Origin: Miscanthus floridulus | Taxonomy: Eukaryota > Streptophyta > Magnoliopsida > Poales > Poaceae | Length of the DNA stretch: 64,000 nt | NCBI RefSeq assembly: GCF_019320115.1 | Contig: NC_089588.1 | Coordinates: 112,840,733-112,904,732, forward strand | Direction of reading: 5' to 3' | Shown here: in pieces, positions 11,079 to 23,622 of the stretch | Position numbering within the stretch: position 1 is the first letter of the stretch | Layout of the letters: each line of letters starts with the position of its first letter | Position numbers and translations under genes: made by a program | Notes under the pieces: generated by a model | Seen by the model: the letters and a program-made list of their open reading frames with translations, nothing else | Told to the model about the DNA's origin: nothing | The model's database searches: none

Positions 11079-12070
11079 CCGTCGTAAACCAGAAATAAAG
11101 TGACACCAAGGATTATGCAAGGCTTTCTTTAGTGGGCTAGCTGACTTATTTGCGAAAAGCATAAGCTATCATGAAGAAACCATTTTAAGTACTTTGCATC
11201 ATCTTTATTATGACCTATCCATCTAGGTAAGCACCTGTACTATAGCAATCACTTGATTAACCAATAACATCCAGTTACCAATTTAGATTTAGCATATCCC
11301 ATACCATCCATATAACCATCATTGTTCCATAATAATTCCTACGATGAAGTAACTCGAGTCAAGTGCTCACTATCCAGGAGCAATGGCGATTCGAATCGAT
11401 TCCAAACCAGCTGGTGATTTATTCCTTACACAAACCTCACTCACCCGCTAAAGTGAGATATTGATCACCGAGTCAACTTTCCAGGAATCTCGAGTTTGCC
11501 AGGAACCACATGTACCCGGGGGCTGACCGACTGCACTTTGGTCTTATCATCTCGCCCCCGTGTCCTACCACACTTGCTCCGGTACAGTGCGCTGCGGGCA
11601 ATCTACTCGGCCCGAAAAATCTCCCAGCTTCGCGGTCGGAAGGTACTTTATCCGGCCAGCTAAATATAAGGCATGCGTTCAACATGACTCGAGGTCCAAC
11701 AACGGTCGGTCCTTAATCGACACAGACGGAAACTAACAGCACCCCAGAACCCTGTCTGGTTGCCTCCAACTTTTTCCGTCCGGTCTCCAATTATCCATCA
11801 CACATGGTTAATTCCAGGATATCATTCTTTCCATAGCTAAATTCTTCCAGTAACCACCTATAAATGTAGGTGACCGGATATCACCGATCGCTACCGGTCT
11901 AAGCAAGGCTAAATAGTTATTCGATCCTGACCTAATAGGGTAAAAAGGTAATAAGGTAGGCAATGATAGTAATAAATGCATCAACGGTTTCAATCAACTC
12001 CTACAACTTAATGCAACAATATATAACTCATATATAGAAAGAATTGCTTTTATAAATTAGGAGACTTATA

Positions 12071-12091
12071 ATGCTTCGGGGCTTGCCTGGG
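12071..12091 (-). other. Conserved GGCAAGCCCCG block (element D copy)
   Basis: The minus strand reads CCAGGCAAGCCCCGAAGCAT. The same block occurs in all LTRs of this lineage about 1 kb before the hairpin module. A 30-codon ORF starting MNHVKDVML lies just upstream in the sense direction. Confidence 0.75.
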
Positions 12092-15000
12092 ATCCGACAC
12101 AAGTCAGTTCAGTTAGCTTGCACCATCCTGGTGACATCTCAGATCCTAGCAAGCGCTTAGTCCTTCCATCTTCGGGATAGATCCATCAAACACCGTCTTC
12201 GGGTTTGGCTCCAACATCACGTCCTTCACGTGGTTCATCTAGCGTACCTAGATGAGATGCAATATGCAAGTGCATAAATATGAAGAATAGTACCATGAGA
12301 CACATCACAAAATAGCAAGCAGACAAGCATAGTTTACACTAACACACTTAAGTACTTTGCGATGCTTAACTTAAACATCACACAATCTATTATGTTAAGA
12401 TGGCAAAGAAGACGACAACACCAATCATGACACAAGTTTTTCCCAAGATCTCAAGTGCTCTAACTCAGTCATCATTCAAGGCATACGTCACACTTAACAA
12501 TATACAAGCAAGCACTATAATTGGAATCTACCAATTTCTGGACATGCAAACAGCAGCTACAAGATTTAGCCATAACTGGAGTTACACAAATCCAAATGAC
12601 TTGCAAGAAGACATTATGGAAAGCTTATGAAATTTTCTACAATGCATATTTAAACCTATCAGCATGATTCCAAAGTTAACAAGGTTAAACAGGCACATTT
12701 ATCAAGGCTGGTCCAGAAATTCCAGAAAGCTATAATTTCTGAAGACCAACTTAGAACAGTCATAACTCACAAACTACTTGGCCACATGCCATGAAAATTT
12801 AACACAAGCTAGTTAGGTGAGTTATCTACAACTTTCTTATTATCATCTCAAGATGATTCTACAGTTAGAAGGGTCAATTAATCCAATAATTGCATCTCTG
12901 TCCAAAACATAGACAGAAACTGACATGCCACTTTAAACAGCTATAAATGGAGTTATACATATCCAATAAATATGGTTCTAGACTTTTTAGAAAGCTTATC
13001 AAATTCTAAACAACTTTGTTGTAAACACCTAAAGCAAATTCTACTATTAAGAAGGCCCCATAATACCAACAAGGTAACCCTGTCAGAGTTTGGGCAGAAA
13101 CAACCACTGATATTTAAGCAAGTATAACTCAAGATCTACTTAACCAAAAATCATGATATTTAGCTTTTTGAAAAGCTTAATAAAAGTACTACAACTCATG
13201 TATTATCACAAAGTCATGATTCATAACCTAACTAGGCCAATTAATTTAATCTTGCAGGCCTATTCAGAATAGGGGTAAGGCAATACAGGCAATTTGTTAT
13301 TTTTATAGATCTTAAACTATCAAGCCTAAAATACTGAAATTTTTACCAGACATCACTAATCACATCAGTAACACTTCATAAAAATTTCACATTTATTTGA
13401 GTAAAATAACTGCAGTTATAAAAAGAACAAGACATGACTAGCATTAAGAACCTAACTGCCTAAATCTATTTTTACAGCTAAACCTTTAAACTAAAACATG
13501 TAATATTATAGATCTAGTGCACAGAGAATTTCATAAGGATTCCAAAAAATCCACATTTGTTATTTTAGGATTTTTCTACTAATTAATACGGATTTTCAAA
13601 GTGTAGCATTCAAAACTGTAAAAACCAGAGAAAACAAGGAAATTGAAATCTTGCATCGGGGTCCCTGCAGAAAACATAAATTAAACGTCAGTGAATCGAC
13701 CCTTCTTGGCACTATTCACTAGAGTCACAAGTTCTTCACAAAACCCCCTGCCTTTTCCCTTATTCGAGCGCGAGGTCCCTCTTCTTCCTCCTCCGGCCGG
13801 AACAGAGCAGCACGCCGGCGATCGCTCTTCCGGCCACCGTGGTGCTCACCGGCGGCGAAGGAGGGGTGGAGGAGCACCAAGGGAGCATAGCGGATCCGTA
13901 GGACTAACTTGCTCGGCCTGAGATGAGCCCGGACGTGCTGGCCGCGGCAGCGGCGATCTTGGCCCTCCTCGGCCATGGCGGCGCCCGCGCACGGCCGGCT
14001 ATTTCAGCTGCGAGGAGACGCGGAAGTGGAGGTGGACGGCAACGTTCGTGTAGCTGGGCGTGGAGAGTCCGAGGGGCAGCAGCAGCGCTGGCAGCAGTGA
14101 GCTCGGCGGTGGCATCCATGGTGGCCGTGCTCCGGCGTGCGCGCGCAGAGGAAATGCACCAGGGAGGGCGAGAGCGAGGGAGGGAGGCATGGAGACACCC
14201 GGGCGCTCGGTTTGAAGCAGCAGGGCATGAGGCGGCGCGTGGCACGGAGGTCGGACGCGCGTCGGCCATGGTGGGGCGCGCTCTGGTGCATGGCCGCCAC
14301 GAAGTCATTCTGACGAACACGCGGCGGGCGACGGTGAAGGTGATGTGGGGAGCCAGTTTGGGCCACTTCCAGGCCGAATCAGACATTGGGCCAAGAATGA
14401 AGTTTGAAGCCCGTGAACTGCTCTTCATTTTTCATTCAGAGACCAAGGTCATTAGAGCTCTTCAACAGCGGATAATTAAGCCACAAACTGCTAGTGTCAG
14501 CGTATCAACAGCGACAAGCAAACGTTCAAATTGACGGTGAAAACGAGGTCAAACTGGTGCCATCTTTTTACATGCCCTTCCTCATGAACTTAGCTCCAAC
14601 TTCCATTTTGGGGTCAAGTCAAGTTACTTAACGAAATTTGGAGAACGCGAGACGTCAATGCCGATGTCGATGAATTTCAGACTTAGAATATTTCTAAGTG
14701 CTGAAATCAGCAGCAAATTTGATCTTGTGACCTCGATTTGACTTGCTTCCAAGATGATCTAGCTCTTAGTCCAAAAACAAAGTTTGTTCTACATGATATG
14801 GACTACAACTTTCATTTAAGGTCCAACCTCAAAACTGGTATAGAACCTGCTGTTCTACTTTGACCAAAGTAGGATCACGAGGAAGCTTAAATTATCCTTT
14901 TTGATCCATTGGAGCATTTTCTTGGCATTTGCCCAACATGAACCTTTCATGACTTTTGTTGTAGAGTTCATCTAGAGTCATTTTGGCAAGGTTGCAAGGT

Positions 15001-15639
15001 TTGGTTGATATCTCATGTTCTCATTCACTTAATAGTGCAATTCAAGCACTTAGCAAAGTCATTCCAATAAGGATATAACTTATCATTTCATGTGACTTTT
15101 TGATTCCAAACTTCACGAAACTTTTCCATGGATCAATATAGATGGGTATTGATGTGAGACACATGAAGATATTCCAATAACACCACCCAAGCATATATCT
15201 TGAAAAGGGGTCTATAGGCGAGCAAAGGTGCAATATCCAAGTTTAGGTTGGGGCTCGTTTCTATAGGTTTGACCTTGACATCTTCATCATCACTTAATAT
15301 ACCATGTTTTAGCTCAAACCCATTGCTTAACTGGTGGCAAACACCTGGGGTGTTACACTCCTCCTCGCCCGCGCCGCCAGATCCGGGAGGGAGGGGAGGA
15401 AGGGGTGCCGTGCTCAAGGAGGGAGGGAAGAGAGGGAGGGGCGGCGCCGGGGTAGAGAAGGAGTGAGGGAGGGGTGGCACGGGGGAGAGAGGGAGGAGAG
15501 AGCTAGGTGCGACTGAGAGGGTGCGAGAGAGAGAGCTAAGAGGGTACGAGAGAGAGAGAGTGTGTGTTTAGGGTTTCTAATTTCGTTTATATAATGGAGA
15601 TGGTAGTGGGCTGGTGTGGGCTAGCGGGCTGGGCCTGAT

Positions 15640-15842
15640 TTTTTGAGACGGTTGCGTTAGAATGCCCGCCTCGGTTAATAATTTACCGAGGCGGTTGCCT
15701 TAGGATGCCTGCCTCTGTTAAGAACTAACCGAGACGGTTGCTGGGCCGGCTGCCCGGCCACCTAATAATGGAGGCGGGCAACCGGCCCGCCCGCCTCCGA
15801 GGTCATTTGGCAAACGCCTTGGAAAGTTTTATTGTAGTAGTG
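15640..15842. mobile_element. CACTA right-end subterminal array and terminus
   Basis: Several direct and inverted copies of a GAGGCGGTTGCC/GCCTCGGTTA motif precede the terminal TTGTAGTAGTG. Dense short motifs of this kind bind CACTA transposases in known families. The 3-bp duplication cannot be checked because the left end is unknown. Confidence 0.65.
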
Positions 15843-16602
15843 TTGTCCTGGACGAAGACAAGGAGGGTGAGCAAAGTGTGGAGATGAATGTGCCGCGGAG
15901 GTGCTTGATAAAACTCGGCCTAACAAGGGTAGAATTGAACTCTAGGAGCTATTCGGATATGGGCAGAAAGGGCTGCGGAGCGCGAGCTAGGACTCAGCGA
16001 CACACCATCACCGTCCACCGTTAGTCACAAATAAGGCTCCCCGTGTCGCCGGATTCGAAGTTTCTTCTGCCAGCAGCGCCTAGCTTGCTGCTAGGCTCTT
16101 GGCTCTTGGTGATGCCTTGGGAGTTGGGACAGAACCGGCGATAAGAGACGAATGGAAGGAAATGAAATCAATGGAAGATAAGATGTACTCCCTTCGTCCC
16201 AAAAAGGATGAAATCTTGCATTTTAAATTTTATCCCCAAAAGAATGTAATTGTGGACTCGGGATCACCTTTTTCCGATGGGATCTGCCTATTAAAAATAC
16301 CACCACTCTATTTATCCATGAGAAAAACATTCTAGAATGCAATGATTGCTTTTCAGTTTCTACCTACGTGGAAAATGATGGAGGAAGAACAAAAGTGTAA
16401 TTTTACATCTACTGTGAAGTTACCTTAAAAAATGGGATTTACTTTTCTTTGTTTTTTGGTGTAGGGTGTGTGTGAATGTGGTGGGATGGGTTGGGGTTGG
16501 GGGGTGGGGGGGACGGAGGTAGTACAAGGGGACAGGACAGGATTAGATGCGGCTACAGCGAAAGGCAAAATAATTGCTCCTCTGCGTCGTCTTTTGCACA
16601 TA
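15843..16602. other. Intergenic DNA with one MITE-like end
   Basis: A single Stowaway-like start, ACTCCCTTCGTCCCAAAAAG, lies at about 16187. A matching inverted end was not found. No gene is supported. Confidence 0.35.
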
Positions 16603-16843
16603 GGCCATGTTTAGATAAAAAAAAATTCAAATCGATGAATAGTAGCACTTTCGTCTTATTTGGTAAATATTGTTCCATCGTAGACTAACTAAGCTCAAAA
16701 GATTTATTTCGTGATTTCGAACTAAACTGTGTAATTAGTTATTTTTTTTACCTATATTTAATGCTCCATACAAGTGGCTAAAAATTAATGTGATAGAGAA
16801 AGAGTAAAAAAACTTAGAATTTAGAGGTGATCTAAACAAGGGC
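16603..16843. mobile_element. MITE, GGCCTTGTTTAG family, copy 1
   Basis: Ends GGCCATGTTTAGAT and ATCTAAACAAGGGC are inverted repeats. The interior shares GTGTAATTAGTTATTTTTT and ACCTATATTTAAT with the next two copies. The element is non-coding. Confidence 0.75.
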
Positions 16844-17245
16844 ACAGTGTGAGTGTGTGACCCATCGTATTGATGCCCCCTCGCTCGTCCTGTCCTGCCG
16901 ACATCCACAGCATTTTCTCCTTGCCCCGAGGTAGCTGGAGCAGAGAGCAAGAGCGAGCGCTGGCGCAGTTGTGGAGAACTCGAGATCTGGTGGATGGAGG
17001 CGAGGTGACTGATGGAGGAGCACTGAGCCAAGCGATGGTGAACAGGGACAGTACAAGAGGAGTGAATGATTAAAGCCAATCAACGGTGGTGGTCCGCAGG
17101 CCCCCAGTCCGCCAGTCGACTTGAATCAATTATGCTCATCGCTCGGCAGACGGGGCGCGTCGCCGTTGGCACGTGAACCTCATCAGGTCTCCCTCGGTGT
17201 TCACTACCGGAACCTTGAGGGTCTGAACTCTGAATCCGCTACTAT
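16844..17245. other. Intergenic spacer between MITE copies
   Basis: The moderately GC-rich sequence has short overlapping ORFs on both strands. I see no recognisable protein or repeat. Confidence 0.4.
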
Positions 17246-17488
17246 GGTCTTGTTCACTTTGCAAATTTTTTTTGAACCCGATAAATAGTACCACTTTTGT
17301 CTTATTTAGTAAATATTGTTCAATCGTGGACCAATTAGACTTAAAAGATTCATCTCGTGATTTCCAACTAAACTGTATAATTAGTTATTTTTTTACCTAT
17401 ATTTAATACTCCATGCAAACGGTTAAAAATTGATGTGATGAAAAGATAGTGAAAAAACTTAAAAATTAGATAGCATCTAAACAAGACC
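17246..17488. mobile_element. MITE, GGCCTTGTTTAG family, copy 2
   Basis: Ends GGTCTTGTTCAC and CTAAACAAGACC are inverted repeats. The interior is clearly related to copy 1, including AAATATTGTTCAATCGTGGA and CTCCATGCAAACG. Confidence 0.75.
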
Positions 17489-18002
17489 CTAGCCGCCAAG
17501 CTGGCTGAAGAGTAGCATCGCAGTCACGGGTCCTTGGGCCTTGCCGCCTTGGCATGGCATGTGCGTGCGATGATGAGACTTGTATGGAGTAGCTTCACAG
17601 TCACAGGTCGGGAGGGCAGGGGTAGGGCATGAGAGTGGCCGAGTGCCCAAGTGAGGTGAGAACTGAGAACGCGTGGAGTCCAGTCAGTGATTAGTCGTGG
17701 TGCTTCTTCAGCACGCGGCGACGGTGTGTGAAGTGAAGCTGCAGAGTATTGGAGCCAGCGGCTTCGTGCTCTCAAGCCTGAGCCATTTCACTGCTCCGTT
17801 GATGCGTTGCGGTTGCCCAGTGTTACAGGGATCTTTGATGCGTCATCGGACTGCTTTTCGTTTCGGTGGCCACAGCAGCTTTTTTTTTTCTCCACTTCCG
17901 TGCGTCGGTGTAGCTGGAGCAGAGAAAAGGGAGCGGAGGGGAGCTGAAGAAGAAAGGAATGGGTGAGGATGGCTTTGCTTTTTTCATTAGTGTTTTTGGT
18001 TT
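17489..18002. other. Intergenic spacer
   Basis: No gene or repeat is recognised. The ORFs of 83-89 codons on opposite strands have no features of a real protein. Confidence 0.4.
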
Positions 18003-18247
18003 GGGCCCAGTTTAGTTGCCAATTTTTTTTTGCAAAACGCTACTGTAGCGTTTTCGTTATTATTTGACAATTAGTGTCTAATCATAGTCTAATTAGGCTT
18101 AAAAGATTCGTCTTGTGGATTTCGTCTAAACTGTGTAATTAGTTTTATTTTTTATTTATATTTAATACTTCATGCATGCGTCTAAAGATTCGATGTGACG
18201 GAAAATCTTAAAAAATTTAGCGTTTTGGAGGAGAACTAAACAAGCCC
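18003..18247. mobile_element. MITE, GGCCTTGTTTAG family, copy 3
   Basis: Ends GGGCCCAGTTTAGTT and AACTAAACAAGCCC are inverted repeats. The interior has the family segments AAAAGATTCGTCT, TAAACTGTGTAATTAGTT and CATGCATGCGTCTAAAG. A TTG on either side may be the target duplication. Confidence 0.8.
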
Positions 18248-18368
18248 TTGGTGGGTTTCCAAAGCAAACAGAACTGAGCTGGAGCTTGCATTGATGCCAC
18301 TACAGCATTGCATTTTCATTTTGAAGAAATCGGGAGGGGAGGCCCCGATGGCAATACAAGAGATTATC

Positions 18369-18670
18369 TATATCTATATATATTTATCTAATAATAATAA
18401 TAAAGAGATAAAATTTCTGTCATAATATTTTTCGTCCAACTCTGATCTCTATTTGGATTCTATTTTTTTGGTCCGGTAATCCTCTTTTCAATGTCACGTT
18501 CAGTTTGGATCTGATCTTTAATAATTTTCCTTTCCTTCGTTTGTGTCCCCACCTCCAACATGATGGACTCCCCATACGAATCTAATAGGAGAAATCGAAT
18601 ACAATACAACGACTCAATTAATAAATACGAATCCAATAGGAGAAATCGAATAAAATACAAATTAAGGGAT
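18369..18670. mobile_element. Possible Helitron 5' end with a 51-bp direct repeat
   Basis: TCTATATCTATATAT followed by TAATAATAATAAAGAGATAA and a TTTCTGTC stretch resembles Helitron 5' ends in grasses. Within it, ATACGAATCYAATAGGAGAA recurs at a 51-bp offset (18574 and 18625). No CTRR 3' end with hairpin was found, so this is tentative. Confidence 0.3.
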
Positions 18671-19714
18671 TTGCCAAATTTCAGGTGAATGAATTTTAGT
18701 TTGTTTTAGACGACGGTTATTGCATATATTTTATACTAAGATTACAGTTTTAGTTCATTGCAATTTCTATAGACACAATCTGCAATTTTTGGTTTCGGGA
18801 ATAAAAAACCTGTTAGACAAAACCACAAACCTGACAAAATCTTATATACGTTGGCACACAGGCAATTTAACAATTTACGATTGTTTCTATAGTCAGACAA
18901 AGACAAAAATTTGATATGTTATTACACAAAGACAAACAACAAATCACAAAAGTAATAATTTTCTTCTACTAATTGGTAGTATAAGAGTGTTGCCTTCAGG
19001 CACCTGAAATATAGAAGTGACAAATTAAACCACATAAGCAAGGCACCATATCAACGTAGGCGAGGCGGTGCGAAAAGATGCCGAGGCGTCGGAATGACGA
19101 TGGCGTGAGGCACGGAGACAATGGCGAGGTCGGGCAACGGAGGGGCAACCTGATGAGACGGCGACTTGAGCGATACCGAGGTGAGGATGTGCGATGGCGA
19201 CGACGTGGGGCGAGGTCGAGGAGACGGCGAAGCCATTGTCTCATGATATAATATAAAGGATGTTACAAGAGATGATATGACTTAAACAAGATGCTAATTT
19301 GACATGTTGGGGGACCGAATTTAGTGATTACATTATGCTTTGGAGAAATATAAAGACATGGTGTTGGCTGTACTTAGTCAAATATCATGATCGAGATCAT
19401 AAATAATTATGGCTGGTGGCACCCACCCTCGCTAAAGATTAGGCGGGGGGAAGACAAGGGCTTCCCATGAGAGCGAGAGTCGAGGGTTTCTCAAACGAGG
19501 GGAGTCCGGTGGAAATATGCGGAATAAATGCCATTAATTGCCAAAATAACTTTGGCCTTACATTGGGGCGCCCTCGGGTATTTATAGACCACACCCGGGG
19601 GCAACGTGAAATTACACTAGGGTTCACCAGTCTGCACAACTGGCGGCTCGGTCAACCAAGGTACAAATGTAATTGTTCAAACCCTAGCTGGCGTCCAGTC
19701 CTACGCTTGCGCCA
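18671..19714. other. Intergenic DNA with a promoter-like stretch on the minus strand
   Basis: A GC-rich block (about 19050-19240) has no recognisable product. On the minus strand GGTCTATAAATACCCGAGGG (about 19570-19590) looks like a TATA box with GC-rich surroundings and may belong to a fragmentary LTR. No gene is supported. Confidence 0.3.
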
Positions 19715-20142
19715 TGTAACAGACCGCCCAAATTATGCTGGCCCACGTACACCTATCATTGTCTTAAAGAACTCCGACTGTTGTGCACGGGAACTAGACA
19801 ATTCTGGTAGTCTGTCACGTGTCCTCGGGGAACTCCGAATCATCCACTTTTCACATCCGATCAGGATCATTACAGAAGACATTGTAGTATTACAATAGTT
19901 GATACAAAAATATTACATCAGAGTTAAATAGCGGAAGTATTACAAACCATAAGTTTACAAGTCTTACAAACCATAAGTTTTACTTTGTCATACTAAGTAA
20001 GATAGCATGACTAACATAATCTTATTTAATAACTAGATATCATCCTGCCCAAGGATGAGACTATATTACATCTACTGCTGGCCTTCATCTTCCAGAACCG
20101 ACATATAATAAGGGTAAAAGCCTATCGGCTGCTGGGGTTCAC

Positions 20143-20195
20143 CTACAACAGGGGTTACAAACCCTGAGTATATGAGAGTACTCAACAAGACTTAC
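20143..20195 (-). other. Conserved LTR hairpin module (element A, left LTR)
   Basis: On the minus strand GTAAGT precedes TGAGTA-N8-TACTCA (20165-20184), then AGGGTTT and CTGTTGTAG. The module is 53 bp. One inner base pair of the stem is lost relative to the right LTR. Confidence 0.75.
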
Positions 20196-21023
20196 CCGAC
20201 TAAAAGAAAAGACTCCAAGGATATGCAGGCTTAAGGGATACAAGATGGTTTAGCAAGAATCAAGATTAGCTTTTGCATAAAAGCTTATTACTTATGGATC
20301 CTTACTTTTAATATTTTAACTCAACATTAATTCATTGATAGTATCCAATTTGCACCTAATCTAATTCAATCAATTTATTAAACATCTCATCCCATATTCA
20401 TAAGTATTGTTCTTCCATTGATTAACTACTATCCAGAGCAGGGAATCGAGTCTCCTTTCTCCAAGAAGCAACAGTGATTCAAACCGATTAAACCAAGTTG
20501 GGGATTCCCAACCACACGACATATGCAGGTCCTGGACCTACATATATCAACCTTTCTCTCGGATCCTCCAAAACATGAACTGGTCCACGCTACCCAAGAG
20601 CACAGTACTCCATCTCCTTACGCCATCCCAGACAGTATCGTAGGGTGGGAACACGCTACTCCTGCCATCCCCCACTCCTAGTGCACGGTTGTCTTTTCAC
20701 GTAATGGAATAGCCGAGACATTCGGCTTACCGGGGTATGTGGTCAGTACTGCAAAGTCTTGACTCATGCAGGTCTATAACAGACGGTCCTCAATCGACAC
20801 AGATGGGACAAGCACGACCAGGCAACCCTGTCGGCTTAACCACCAGAAACATATCCCATGTCCCGTCTGGTCTCCATTTCCATCTATTTTCATATTCAAC
20901 TTTCAAGACATTCCCTGAGTGAAGAACCTTTGCGAATGATAAACTCATCAGTCGACCCTTATAAGCTAAGCATGGCTAAGCACTACTAGTCTATCATTAT
21001 AAAAGGGTAACAAGGATAAGTAT

Positions 21024-21272
21024 TCAGAATATCAAGGCAGGCATGCAACAATTGGTATTCAACCATTTCCTATTACTTAGTGCACATATTATAGGACTCA
21101 AGTGATAAAAGTATTTGTAAACAACAAGGAAAGGTTGTATGCTCCGGGGCTTGCCTTGGTTAGTAGAAAAGTTAGGTTCCTCTAATGAACCATCGATATC
21201 GAAACCAACCTCCACTAGTGGATTTTCTTCCTCTAGAACTGGATTAACGATCACCTTCCCACTTTTGGTCAC
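21024..21272 (-). other. Short acidic ORF in LTR leader (element A)
   Basis: The first half of this 82-codon ORF is acidic (VLEEENPLVEVGFDIDG) and runs into NQGKPR, at the conserved GGCAAGCCCCG block. In the right LTR the same frame is interrupted by a stop. It corresponds in position to the acidic ORFs of G, B and C. Confidence 0.3.
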
Positions 21273-23622
21273 TACACGTGAGTAAAGGATGCATGCTTAA
21301 CATTATGATATGCAAAAAGCATGATGCATACTATTGCATGGATCAACTCAAACAAGATTAACAAACTTGAGTATAACTTTCCTTCATGGTACAGTTGCAT
21401 CACTAGAGTTTATTAAACATTGTTTAATTTATTTCTCAAAACATGTTATGATTTGTTATTAGAAGGATATTGATCTTCCAAGGAACAACAGATGTTTTGG
21501 TGTTCCAATGACTTCACCCAACATTTAAAAGTCACCAAAACATTTATCCATTTTCTAATTCATTTTAGTATTTATTTAAACATGGAAAAGACATTTAAAC
21601 ACACTTAAATTAATTAAGCAAGTTAGAAATATCAAAATAATACCAAACCTTTTGTGGATATAGGTATCAGCACATGACATTTACACAAAAAGTTCTATGA
21701 TTAAAGGATTATTATTTTGGCCTACAAAAATAATACATATAGCATTTTTCTATTAAAATATGTAATTTTTAAGCATAGCAAAATTACTGAAAATGCTAAC
21801 TCATATTTTTCAGCGATAGAGTACTTCATAACAAAACCACACAAAACTTTTCATAATTTTATCTCATTTCTATAATTAGTTATGAATTTAACAAGAATCA
21901 ACACATTTATTCATTTTCAGAAAAAGATTAAATGTTGAAAACCTTATCTCACTCTCCTCCTCTCTACTCTCCCTCACTGACACATGGGGCCGGGTCAACA
22001 CCGACCCCTCCCGACCTTGACCGCGCGCGAGCCGGCGGGTACAGCGGCTATCTCGCCGACGGCGAGGTCTCCGGCGACGGGGAAGGCATCAACGTGCTCC
22101 CCATGACAACGTGCAGCTACCTAGGGTACCGGTTGAACAAGCTAGGGTTTCGCGTGAGCTCAACGCCGGCCATGGTAGTCAAGGCGGCACAGAGCGCGGC
22201 GGCGTGGTGAGGCCCCTAATCGACCTAGATACGGTTTGGGATAGCTCGGCGAGTCTCACCCCAACACAGTCGGCTCGGCGGTCGAAGCGAAGACGGAGCA
22301 GAGAACCTTGCTGGCGTCGGGGGCAGAAATGGCGGCGCGAACCGGCGGACACTGCGGTGTCCCGACACGTCTGTAGGTCTACAGTTAAAACGGTAAAGCC
22401 GATGACGACCACGGCATCAAGGGGAAGCTAGAACATACTACGAAAAAGGGAGAGATGTGCCACAGAGGGCTGGCCACGGTGAGGGCGCTTACGGCGGCGC
22501 TGACGGACGCCCGCGAGGAAGACAGCGGCATGCGGCTGACTCCGACAAAATTGGACAGCGTGAACGGGCTCAGCAGAAGCATAAGGACAAGGCGACGTTG
22601 TGGGCGATAGGAATTGGACTGGAATGAAGCGAGAGCGATGAATTTTGCCATCGATGGAAACGGCCGACGTCGGAGCCGAGAGAGTAAAAGAGAGAGACGG
22701 CGACCGGCACGAGCGTTTTATAGCGGAGGAGGACATCTCAAACTTCGTCAGAGCCATCATGAGCTCATCCACATGGATGTCCGCGCGTCCAAGCGCGCGA
22801 AGCACCGTGAAGGACACGGCGGACGCCGGTGAGCAGGGCGAGCACGCTGCTGCCGGTTACTGTAGCCAACTGACAGGGCATCTTCTCCCTCCTTTTTCTA
22901 CTGATTCCAAATAGGAACTTGAAAAACTTCATTACTAAGAATTGTTTATATTAAAGAGATCTCCAACTTCTCTTAAAGGATCCACATCAAACTCTCACTT
23001 GTTTGAGAGATCTAGATTTTCAAATTCATGTAACCTAAACTGAAAACGAAATTCAGTTTCAGTGCTTAGAAAACAGTTTCAACTAAGCTTCTTTTGGTAA
23101 ATAATTATTGATTAGGCACAGATCAAACACTTCAACCAATAGCACAGTTTCAAAGTTTAATCTTCATACTAATTCATAGGATCAAAGTTGCACCAAGTTT
23201 ATTTATGAAAAATGTTTATATAAAACCCCAAACATTGAACTTATTTACCATTTTCAAAGTGTTAGTCAAAAATGGCTAGGTGCTAAAAACAGTACTGAAT
23301 TCAAATTTAGAATCCAATTTTGAACCTAATTAACTTAGTTTCATAACCCAACTTTGATACTATGTGAAAGCACACACTTTGTACTTGAAAGTTTGTATTA
23401 GCAATATTTTATTTGTTTAAGAAATTTTCATTCCATAAAATCACAAAACACCTTAATTGATGTTTTTGATAACATTTCATGAAATCACATCACAACACAT
23501 ATGAAACATACACATGGTATAATTGAAACATGAGATGCATTTATGCCATGATGCTTGATGATTATGCTTATTGATGAAAATGATCAAAATTTTAATTACT
23601 TGTTAACATCTAGGATGTTACA

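Larger units (their letters stand above)
10614..15357 (-). mobile_element. Solo LTR (element D), chromovirus type, 4744 bp
   Basis: The element starts TGTGACAGAACC, ends GTGTTACA, and is flanked by perfect 5-bp duplications CTCCT (10609-10613 and 15358-15362). It contains no polypurine tract, primer-binding site or polymerase sequence, so it is one complete LTR left after LTR-LTR recombination. Its ends match those of A, B and C, read antisense. A GC-rich island (13690-14430) with ORFs on both strands corresponds to similar islands in the other LTRs and is not a host gene. Confidence 0.9.
10265..15842. mobile_element. CACTA-like element body with right terminus, split by solo LTR D
   Basis: The right end reads TTTTATTGTAGTAGTG, the reverse of a CACTACTACAATAAAA terminus. 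It is preceded by subterminal repeats of GCCTCGGTTA and GAGACGGTTGC (15640-15830). The body on both sides of the solo LTR shares GGATCCGGGCTCCTCCTCGC-like GC-rich sequence, so the two flanks were once continuous. The left terminus is not identified; a weak CACTATACAAC at about 10251 is unconvincing. Confidence 0.5.
19715..23622 (-). repeat. Element A LTR (3' LTR in element sense)
   Basis: It begins TGTAACAGACCGCCC and ends GGATGTTACA. It contains a GC-rich island (about 21950-22900) with overlapping ORFs that are not conserved between the two LTRs as a protein, plus one copy each of the hairpin module and the GGCAAGCCCCG block. Confidence 0.9.

Noticed and set aside
13690..14534. ORFs of up to 203 codons on both strands in a GC-rich block
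   Set aside because: They lie in the GC island of solo LTR D, overlap mirror-image ORFs on the other strand and show no domain; the other LTRs have comparable islands with unrelated ORFs.
22100..22914. Overlapping ORFs of 72-129 codons in element A left LTR
   Set aside because: The same region in the right LTR (27007-27969) has differently sized and frame-shifted ORFs, so no protein is preserved.
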